IMG/VR virus record: IMGVR_UViG_3300028581_000303
Location: 1-20,636 of that record
Strand: one strand, 5' to 3'
Source of the DNA: a virus
DNA: 20,636 nucleotides
Position 1 is the first letter of the stretch. Each line of letters begins with the position of its first letter. The notes under the pieces were generated by a model that was given only the letters and a program-made list of their open reading frames with translations, searched no databases and was not told the DNA's origin. Both the position numbers and the translations under genes were made by a program. Below are positions 13,804 through 20,636 of the stretch, one piece after another.

Positions 13804-16800
13804 TTATAGATTATTTGTGTACCAGTTAATACCATCAGAATAAATAAATACCAATCTATTATTAGCATCTAATGTAGTGAATGGTGTTCCAATACCTTCC
13901 ATACCAATTACTATTGGATTTGAGGTAGCGTTATTCGCTAAATCATGAATGATAAAAACTTTACCATCAATTTTATCAACATCCATCAAAGTAATTGCTC
14001 TACTAGTAACACCTGTATAATTATCACCAATAACAAAATCACCACTTGTTTGATAAGTTGCTGTTGTTTTAATGGTGTTATTGAATGTTCCAGACTTACT
14101 TGAATAATTATCACTTACCCAAGTTTCTGTAACACCAGATTTAGTATCTGTATAACTTTGACTATCCGTTACCGCTTGTGTATAAGTATTTCCAGTTACA
14201 GAATAAACAAATTCTTCCGTAACAACTGTACTTAAGTCCTTACCACTAATGTAAGTTTTACTATTCTCTGTAACTGTAATTCCGGTTGTACCAATTAATA
14301 CAACATCAGTAACACCACTCGAAATAATGTTATCACTTGAATTCATCAAAACAATTTTACTATCTGTAACAGTATTATTATTTGAATTAATAAATACACT
14401 TGTATTCAAATTGGTAACACCAGATACCGTTGTACCTGTTATTTCAAAATTAAAATCACTTGAAACATCAATATTATTACCCTGTGAACCAATTAAAACA
14501 ACATCATTTTGATTAACAGTATTATTTTTACTACCAATTAATACAGTATTATTGTTATTTACGATATTATTATCACCCTGAACAAATGAATCATTGGAGT
14601 TTATAGTATTATTTTTACCCATTATAATACCTCTTGCATTAGCAGGATATGAATTATTTGAATAAGGAGTTGAACCCATATCCAAATCACCTGTCTGATC
14701 CGAATAAGTTTCATTGGAAGTAAGTAAATTACCACCCAAATTTAACATTAGTCCACCACCATTACCTATTCCAATACCTATTCCACCACCACCGATACCT
14801 CCACCACCTGTAGCACCACCAGTTGATTGACAACCTGCACTTTGGAATATTTTCCAAGTAGGTGTATCAATTGAGAATGGTAAATTGTAGTAAGTATATC
14901 TTATCAATTCAACTTTACATTCTTGTCCATTTGTCCAGTCAATGATTTTATTCAAATAATAATAAGTATTGCCTATTCTTATCTTTTTACGGAAATTCAA
15001 CATCGCAATATCACTATGATTTAATCTCATTGTGTATGTAACCAATTTTGAATTTGGGTCCATATACAATGCAATCTTTTCTTTCCAGTAATTCTTGAAC
15101 AAATTAAATAAAGTGTATTTATGTAATTTAGAAAAGTAATATTTTTGTACACCCCAGTTTAAATCTTTCGTTGGATTATATGGATTATCCCAATGTCCCG
15201 CGTAAGGAAAGAAATTCCTTGTTGTACCAGCACCAAAGTAGAATTCACCCAATCTATACCAATTCATACCTGATGTTGTACCAGATGTTGTCCCAGATAG
15301 GTAAGATAATACAGAAATCTTACTTAATGATTGTCCACCTAAATCCGATGGTAATAATTTTTTACGGTACATGATTTTAGTAGAAAATGTTTGGTCACTT
15401 TTCTTGTTATCAGTTAACCAAGTTTTTCTTTTACCATCATTCCATAAACTTGACATCAACCAAGATGATGTTCCAAAATTTCTAATAAAACATGTACTAA
15501 ACAAACTATCAATTTTCATACTACCCTCTGATAAATATGGATTTGTTATTGTCATAGAACCATAAGGAACTGTATATTCCTCACTATATTTTTTAGTTAA
15601 ATCATCATTACCATCCTTAACATATTGAAATAATACATCTTTATTCACTAAATCAGGTATTCTATCAATAATTTCTTCACCTTTTCCATCAACTTTATAA
15701 GTCCAATCCGTTGTTTCTGTAATACCAGAACGAAAGAAATCATTCCAAGGTTCAATTATTATATTACCCGGAACATCTTTATCTTCTTGATATATAAGAT
15801 TATACATATTAGATATACCTTTAATCAAATCAATTTGTTTCATATCAGGTAAAATATTGTTCATGTGAACCATGTTACCCTCGTAAAGATATGGTTTGTT
15901 GTTGTAATCGTTATTACAATAAGATAAGATTTTGTTCACCATCACCCAAGTTTGTACCCAACCACCTGTCATTGGTGTACCTACTGATCTCCATTTAAAT
16001 TCATCAGCACTAGCACGTATTGTCATATAGAAATATACTTTATCATTAACATATAAATCTTGTTCAGAAATATCCAATGATACTACCTGATTATTCAAAA
16101 TCCAGTCCTCACCTTTTGTTCCCGGGTATCTTGCGAAAGCGTTTGGATTTGGATCACCAAAGTTACCAACGTGGGGGTTGTTAATGTAAACTGTTTCTAC
16201 TGTTTCACCGATATTTTCATGGACACCAGATGGTGTGATACGGTAACAATGTAATCCTATTTCTACCGTATTGTATTGACCGTATTCATCACCACTTGTC
16301 CATGCTCCATAAAAAGGTGCGTTATTACTATCATATGGTTTGCCAAATAAATCATATGAAATAAAAGCGTGTAATTTATAATTACCTGACCTACGAACAT
16401 TCCACCATTTGTTTGTAGTATCCCAACTTAATCCTGTTGATCCTGTATTGTTAAATAAAGAAACTGTATTACCTGAATAATCCATTAAACAACCACTCAT
16501 TTGATCAAATGGTAATTTATTTCCTCTTGTTCTTCCATCGGAATATGAATAGAAATTGTGTAATCCACATTTAAATACATAACTTGATGATGTATTACAT
16601 GGTGATTGTACCGCTGGTAATATACCACCTGAATAACCAGCAATATCGTAACCACTCCAATATGTCCAACCTGTCATTGAACTCCCGTGTGCAAAAGTAC
16701 CAGATGTTGTTCCAGCGGTATCACCTGACATATTTACACTAATACCAATCTGAAATTTATTCTTATCCAATTCAAAAGTATCTTCTGATACATTTTTTGT

Positions 16801-18036
16801 TAATGGTATAATCAATGATTTAAATTCAGTACTATTTAAGAAATTACTTGAATACTGATAACCCGCATCAGCAAATATCTTATCCCATAATTCTTTTACA
16901 TAAATTGCAGGTCTCACACAAGTAAAATCTAATTTTGTTCCATCCTCAAATCCTTGATAATCAATAAATGGGTAAAAATAACCAACCGAATTATTGTACA
17001 TTGTTGTATTGTTATACGATGCAATAACATTTGGTATTGTGTAAAGATGATCATATTCACTAAAATCCAAATCATCAATTGGATTATCATTATTAGATAA
17101 CATCTTGTCACCAATTGAATCTGCTAATGATTTTACATTACCATAGAAAGTTCCCTCATATTCAATGAAATATTCTCCCTTAATAACTTTTTCCAATTCA
17201 AAATATCCAACCATTAATTGTATTGTATCTTGATAAATACCTGCAGGAATTCTCTTGTTCAAAAATATAACTGTATCTCCTGTTGTATTACCAATGAATA
17301 AATTTTCATCAAATAACATTTTAAAGATTTGATTATTATTTGGTGTTCCCGGAACTTTTATGGTTTTGGAATAGTTTGATGCTCTTCCACTAAAATCTGT
17401 TGTGATTTGAAAATTTAAAACGAAAGTATCCTCATCATAAAGATCCAATCTAACAGTTGTGCCCATACTTGGTATTATGGTAAGATTTGAAAAACCTCCC
17501 GTAAATCCGGGACTTGGAATAATTTGAACTTGTTGTGTTTGTATTGTAGTTGTACCTGTCACATATATTTGTTGTGATTGTCTACCATTTGTTGTTATTG
17601 GTAGTCCAGTTACACCATAAAGAACCGGAGTAATACTATCTGTATTTCCTGATTGTAATCCTTTCACATCTATCGAAACAGTATAATAACCCGCGTCAAA
17701 CATTGGATCAGATACTGGTTGTAAATCCATCCAAATTGGTTCCGTACTACCCGCGTCAGATCTCATCCAACCTGCATTATTATTTTCCAAAGTATCAAAT
17801 GTCCAACCACTTATCATTGTAACTTGATCTGTATTACCTTGTATTGTACTTGATGGTACATTCATAAGATAAGTAGTATTACCACTCCAACCATTTCCAT
17901 AATTCATAAATGATTGTTGTCCACCACCCTCACCAATTCCGGTTCCTCCACCTATACCAGTTCCACCACCAACACTTTGATTGGATTGGTTAATTATTTC
18001 TGGACGATATATCAGCCTGATTTCATTTGCTATCAT
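13804..18036 (-). CDS. Large distal tail/baseplate protein with C-terminal Asn-rich beta-roll fibre region
   Basis: A 1410 aa structural protein. After a Gly-rich linker (about 22-39) and a beta domain, residues about 195-245 contain DLYDEDTFVLNFQIT, ASNYSKTIKVPG and NNNQIFKMLFDEN, a combination I associate with distal tail proteins of Bacteroidota phages. Residues about 250-1065 are long, aromatic and beta-rich, with no motif I recognise. A second Gly-rich linker (about 1070-1100, GGGGIGGGGIGIGIG) leads to Asn-rich repeats (about 1140-1265; units such as NNTVNQNDVVLIGSQGN) that resemble YadA-type trimeric beta-rolls. The terminal domain (about 1320-1410) is compact. I infer a hub or baseplate protein ending in a trimeric fibre. 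It lies between the 556 aa protein and the tape-measure pair. Confidence 0.65.
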   Translation of the reverse strand: MIANEIRLIYRPEIINQSNQSVGGGTGIGGGTGIGEGGGQQSFMNYGNGWSGNTTYLMNVPSSTIQGNTDQVTMISGWTFDTLENNNAGWMRSDAGSTEPIWMDLQPVSDPMFDAGYYTVSIDVKGLQSGNTDSITPVLYGVTGLPITTNGRQSQQIYVTGTTTIQTQQVQIIPSPGFTGGFSNLTIIPSMGTTVRLDLYDEDTFVLNFQITTDFSGRASNYSKTIKVPGTPNNNQIFKMLFDENLFIGNTTGDTVIFLNKRIPAGIYQDTIQLMVGYFELEKVIKGEYFIEYEGTFYGNVKSLADSIGDKMLSNNDNPIDDLDFSEYDHLYTIPNVIASYNNTTMYNNSVGYFYPFIDYQGFEDGTKLDFTCVRPAIYVKELWDKIFADAGYQYSSNFLNSTEFKSLIIPLTKNVSEDTFELDKNKFQIGISVNMSGDTAGTTSGTFAHGSSMTGWTYWSGYDIAGYSGGILPAVQSPCNTSSSYVFKCGLHNFYSYSDGRTRGNKLPFDQMSGCLMDYSGNTVSLFNNTGSTGLSWDTTNKWWNVRRSGNYKLHAFISYDLFGKPYDSNNAPFYGAWTSGDEYGQYNTVEIGLHCYRITPSGVHENIGETVETVYINNPHVGNFGDPNPNAFARYPGTKGEDWILNNQVVSLDISEQDLYVNDKVYFYMTIRASADEFKWRSVGTPMTGGWVQTWVMVNKILSYCNNDYNNKPYLYEGNMVHMNNILPDMKQIDLIKGISNMYNLIYQEDKDVPGNIIIEPWNDFFRSGITETTDWTYKVDGKGEEIIDRIPDLVNKDVLFQYVKDGNDDLTKKYSEEYTVPYGSMTITNPYLSEGSMKIDSLFSTCFIRNFGTSSWLMSSLWNDGKRKTWLTDNKKSDQTFSTKIMYRKKLLPSDLGGQSLSKISVLSYLSGTTSGTTSGMNWYRLGEFYFGAGTTRNFFPYAGHWDNPYNPTKDLNWGVQKYYFSKLHKYTLFNLFKNYWKEKIALYMDPNSKLVTYTMRLNHSDIAMLNFRKKIRIGNTYYYLNKIIDWTNGQECKVELIRYTYYNLPFSIDTPTWKIFQSAGCQSTGGATGGGGIGGGGIGIGIGNGGGLMLNLGGNLLTSNETYSDQTGDLDMGSTPYSNNSYPANARGIIMGKNNTINSNDSFVQGDNNIVNNNNTVLIGSKNNTVNQNDVVLIGSQGNNIDVSSDFNFEITGTTVSGVTNLNTSVFINSNNNTVTDSKIVLMNSSDNIISSGVTDVVLIGTTGITVTENSKTYISGKDLSTVVTEEFVYSVTGNTYTQAVTDSQSYTDTKSGVTETWVSDNYSSKSGTFNNTIKTTATYQTSGDFVIGDNYTGVTSRAITLMDVDKIDGKVFIIHDLANNATSNPIVIGMEGIGTPFTTLDANNRLVFIYSDGINWYTNNL

Positions 18037-18088
18037 ACTTTATTTCTCTTTTTATATTTTTTACCAAGATTATATGTGTGTCCTATTA

Positions 18089-19759
18089 TCATCCCTGTTG
18101 TACAATCGATTCATTCGAAGGTCTTAATTTTATCTCGTAATATATGATTTTATCATTTTTCTTTTGTTCATATCTAACACTATCCGATACAACTATCATG
18201 GGCACGCCGTAAGGCCACCATGCATCATTGTAATAGAATGTTTGTAACATGTACACAACAGGACTAGTATATAAACCCATTAATATTTGACTTTCCATTT
18301 GAGTAACAGAATTAGTTCTTAAAGTATACTCTTCCTGATAGTTTACATTGAAAACCCTTTCACCTGCATCATATGGTGAATAAGATGATGTTGGTAATTT
18401 CTGTTTATATGTTGTACGGTTAATTTTCTGATTTATTTCTTTTTTTGCTGAAAAAGTAAATGTGTCGAACCCCCCGTGCTTGTTGAGAAAAAAGATTTGT
18501 ACCCTATCATATCTATTACATTTATCTTTCTTAAATACTTGGAAAGGTACACGATTTAAAGTTAATAAAGATGTAGATGTTTTACTATAATATATTGGTC
18601 CTGAACGATGTGACCAAGGACCAGTTCCCGGATGACTAACATCACCATCTATAACTGTTCCACCTGATGAAAGTAATGCAAATACTCCTTCGTTTTGAGC
18701 TTCATAAATCATACTACCAACAGGCATTAATAAATTATTAGCACTTGTATTACTATAACAATAATCATTATAACTACCATTCTTTACTAAATCAATTTCA
18801 TATCTAATCCAAGTATTTGTGAATCCACTTAACACACCATTGTAATTTATGAGTTGTTTAGGACCACATGGAAATCTGTATGCTCTTGTATTTGTATAAG
18901 TAAATGAAAAATTATCATCATATATTGTAGTAACAGAAATACCAGAATGTGATTGGATGATACTAATACCACCACCTCCACCACCACCTATGTATGAACT
19001 ATCACCACCTGTTGCAATATTTTTAGTATCCAAACTTGGAAGTGACATTTGTAAATTTTCTTGACCATCAATATTAGCTGCTAATTGAATACCACTACCA
19101 CCCCCTCCGATGGTTTGTGTATTTGTTCCTTGTGTCCAAGTAGAATGCCATACTCTGTATCTTATTTTATCAGGACGACCACAAATGTTATCACCCAATG
19201 CATATAAAAATAAATATTCATCATTATCTAATTCATATCTATTTGCATCAGTTAAAAATTTACCACCAGTCGTACCACTCAAAGATGATGTTGTTGTTCC
19301 ACTCATAACCCAAAGTGCATTACCATCTGGATTTAAACCCATATAATCATATGGTATTGGTTGTTGACAACCATTGAAATAAGTTCTAGGTGTACTTTCG
19401 TACCAGTTACCTGTATTAATTCTTACAGGAGGTGTACCATAATATTCATAAACAAATAATTGAAATCTTAACGCCATTGTTAAACACTCTTCAAGATTAG
19501 TATCACTTAAATTAATTTCCTCTTTAACAAAGTTTCTATAAATAGATGATGGATTAAATTCACATGTTCCACCTGATATTGGATAAAGATTATATGTACC
19601 CAATTCTTTTGTCCATCCATCATATGTATAATATTTCAATACAAATTGGAATTGGAAATTCGGTTGTGTCCAGTTACTACTTGAGAACTGATATGTTAAT
19701 CTATTGGTATCGAATACTCTACCCCAATCTTTTGGTTGTGTTATCAATGATATTGCCAT
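18089..19759 (-). CDS. Tail/baseplate protein with polyglycine linkers
   Basis: A 556 aa protein of uncertain exact role. The N-terminal region (1-210) is beta-rich, with VFDTNRLTYQFSSSNWTQPN, FQFQFVLKYY and CEFNPSSIYRNFV. That style is shared with proteins near the tail tip of Bacteroidota phages. Two glycine-rich linkers follow at about 216 (TIGGGGSGIQL) and 253 (YIGGGGGGGISII), then a second beta-rich half ending in YEQKKNDKIIYYEIKLRPS. Between the linkers is a small segment with QENLQMSLPSLDTKN. It comes after the gp10-like tail-completion gene with one base between them, and 52 bases before the 1410 aa gene. A distal tail or baseplate component is the best inference. No enzymatic motif is visible. 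Confidence 0.55.
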   Translation of the reverse strand: MAISLITQPKDWGRVFDTNRLTYQFSSSNWTQPNFQFQFVLKYYTYDGWTKELGTYNLYPISGGTCEFNPSSIYRNFVKEEINLSDTNLEECLTMALRFQLFVYEYYGTPPVRINTGNWYESTPRTYFNGCQQPIPYDYMGLNPDGNALWVMSGTTTSSLSGTTGGKFLTDANRYELDNDEYLFLYALGDNICGRPDKIRYRVWHSTWTQGTNTQTIGGGGSGIQLAANIDGQENLQMSLPSLDTKNIATGGDSSYIGGGGGGGISIIQSHSGISVTTIYDDNFSFTYTNTRAYRFPCGPKQLINYNGVLSGFTNTWIRYEIDLVKNGSYNDYCYSNTSANNLLMPVGSMIYEAQNEGVFALLSSGGTVIDGDVSHPGTGPWSHRSGPIYYSKTSTSLLTLNRVPFQVFKKDKCNRYDRVQIFFLNKHGGFDTFTFSAKKEINQKINRTTYKQKLPTSSYSPYDAGERVFNVNYQEEYTLRTNSVTQMESQILMGLYTSPVVYMLQTFYYNDAWWPYGVPMIVVSDSVRYEQKKNDKIIYYEIKLRPSNESIVQQG

Positions 19760-19760
19760 A

Positions 19761-20225
19761 TTATATAATCTTTGTTTTTGCTAATTCTTTTTGTAAATCA
19801 GTTTTAAGTGAACCAAATACATTGGTAACATTCTTTATCTTACTTTCTTGATTTAGAAACCTGACTGCTTTAATACCTTTCTTTGATATTGATTTCTGTA
19901 ACATATATGATGCACCAACTTGTGTAATCTTTCTATTTTTACCTTTATTAATTTTACTCATAAAACCTCTACCATGATTTGTGAACAACCATTGATATAT
20001 AGGTAATCTTGGAGGAGGTTTAGCACCCGCTCTTCTTCCACTATCAACATACTTACCATAAGAAACATATTTGATGGTGAAGTTTTTATTTTGTTCATCA
20101 ATATCATAAGTAATGGAGTTATATAATCTTCCGGTATTAACTTTATTATTTGTCTCCAATACTTTCTTCATGTTCACAATTGTACGTTGTGCCCATTTTT
20201 GCAGCACTTTCCCTATTTCTGTCAT
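19761..20225 (-). CDS. HK97 gp10-like tail completion / head-tail joining protein
   Basis: A 154 aa protein of the HK97 gp10-like type, which caps the head-proximal end of the tail or joins it to the connector. The signature is VNTGRLYNSITYDI (28-41) followed by YVSYGKYVDSGRRAGAKPPP (54-73) and PIYQWLF, matching the family pattern of a leading helix, a TGxLxxSI motif, then a Y-G-xYV-xxG-Ar-PP segment. The C-terminal third is basic with a final helix (FGSLKTDLQKELAKTKI). It is the first intact gene of the long minus-strand operon. Its start is 23 bases after the stop of the HNH remnant. There is no promoter I can identify directly upstream, so the message may begin further right. Confidence 0.82.
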   Translation of the reverse strand: MTEIGKVLQKWAQRTIVNMKKVLETNNKVNTGRLYNSITYDIDEQNKNFTIKYVSYGKYVDSGRRAGAKPPPRLPIYQWLFTNHGRGFMSKINKGKNRKITQVGASYMLQKSISKKGIKAVRFLNQESKIKNVTNVFGSLKTDLQKELAKTKII

Positions 20226-20248
20226 GCCAATATATATGATTTTTCGAT

Positions 20249-20575
20249 TTATTGGGGTAATGGTTGTATCTTATATTCCGATAAATTATTATCTATGATA
20301 TATTGATTTCTTATTTCTATTGCATCAGAAAGATTAACATGAAATCCAATATATTTACCATCACAATGGACACCATATCCACTCTTTACTTTAGATACAC
20401 CAAAGAATTCGGTGGTACAATTTTTATTTTTTCTCTTATTTGAATTTTGAATATGGGCTGAAACCCATCGTAAATTTCCGGGTTCATAGTTTAGGTCATT
20501 GTTACTTCTATCTAATGTTAATCCCTGACCATAATTTGGGTCGGAACCGGGAGTGACTACTACACCCCGGTTTTT
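20249..20575 (-). pseudogene. 5'-truncated HNH homing endonuclease remnant with AP2-like C terminus
   Basis: An open stretch of 108 codons with no usable start codon before its conserved part, and an in-frame TAA just upstream (20576-20578). The residues LTLDRSNNDLNYEPGNLRWV, then SAHIQNSNKRKN, match the second half of the HNH type common in phages (LDRidNdgxYxpxNcRW, QxxNrr). The following TEFFGVSKVKSGYGVHC and KYIGFHVNLSDAIEIR match the AP2-like DNA-binding domain often fused to these enzymes. The N-terminal part with the leading zinc and histidine residues is missing, so it should be inactive. It precedes the gp10-like gene in the same direction and ends at the module boundary. Confidence 0.75.
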
Positions 20576-20578
20576 TTA
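20545..20578 (+). terminator. Hairpin terminator reading rightward
   Basis: A 7-bp stem AACCGGG / CCCGGTT (20545-20551 and 20566-20572) with a 14-base loop is followed by a continuous T-run (to 20577). This would stop plus-strand transcription. No plus-strand gene precedes it within 15 kb, so it would stop antisense readthrough before the next promoter. It overlaps the first codons of the HNH remnant. Confidence 0.65.
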
Positions 20579-20602
20579 TTTCAATAATTTTACTTATCTT
20601 TG
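20571..20602 (+). promoter_or_regulatory. Bacteroidota-type promoter for the rightward gene
   Basis: TATCTTTG at 20595-20602 matches the -7 consensus TAnnTTTG. A T-rich TTTT (20571-20574) sits 20 bases upstream in place of TTTG. Transcription should begin near 20608, giving an A-rich leader of about 20 bases before the ATG at 20628. The position, directly after a terminator and before a start codon, supports it. Confidence 0.65.
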
Positions 20603-20627
20603 TAATCTAACATTTAAAACAAACAAT

Positions 20628-20636
20628 ATGAAAACA
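20628..20636 (+). CDS. Start of a rightward gene, cut by the window edge
   Basis: ATG AAA ACA (Met-Lys-Thr) at the right edge lies 25 bases after a good promoter -7 element and follows an A-rich leader (AAAACAAACAAT) typical of Bacteroidota starts. Only three codons are visible, so no product can be named. Confidence 0.5.

Overview
This window is the virion-structure region of a tailed double-stranded DNA phage (Caudoviricetes), most likely infecting a Bacteroidota host. The phage call rests on a recognisable portal, HK97-type capsid protein, tape-measure protein, tail-completion protein and fibres. The host call is inference. It rests on two promoter-like sites matching the Bacteroidota TTTG / TAnnTTTG pattern, A-rich start contexts without clear Shine-Dalgarno sites, AT-rich DNA, and protein families I associate with Bacteroidota phages (DUF1566/Lcl_C domains, Gly-Thr-Ser collagen-like stems, an XkdF-type protease). 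No integrase, lysis, replication or terminase gene lies in the window.

Layout. (1) Positions 1-3092, minus strand: portal, a GIY-YIG homing endonuclease, a probable head-tail connector, and a collagen-like fibre that runs off the left edge. The three genes from portal to connector overlap end to start. (2) 3093-3266: AT-rich divergent spacer with a helically phased GATCT repeat. (3) 3267-5364, plus strand: scaffold-like protein, major capsid protein and a tail-tube-like protein, closed by a hairpin terminator that can work in both directions. (4) 5464-20225, minus strand: one long, almost gapless operon. In transcription order it holds a gp10-like tail-completion protein, two large distal-tail/baseplate-like proteins (556 and 1410 aa), a small 80 aa protein, the 1102 aa tape measure, a second tail-tube-type protein carrying an inserted lectin-like domain, a collagen-like fibre, a beta-propeller-like protein, a free-standing lectin-like protein, a 66 aa protein and the prohead protease. 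(5) 20249-20636: a 5'-truncated HNH endonuclease remnant, a terminator, and a rightward promoter with the first codons of a gene that leaves the window.

How the genes fit together. The proteins needed in many copies (scaffold, capsid, tube) form their own short plus-strand unit. Lower-copy parts (portal, connector, tape measure, tip and fibres, protease) are on the minus strand. Several domains occur twice, once fused and once alone or in another setting: the tube fold (4807-5364 and 9123-10235), the DUF1566 domain (inside the second tube protein and alone at 6511-7083), and a small beta-rich LPxGxYEL domain (scaffold N terminus and the 66 aa protein next to the protease). These pairs, and a protease with a gpF-like Cys/His insert, are the most unusual content. 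I saw no tRNA, rRNA, CRISPR array, insertion sequence or reverse transcriptase.
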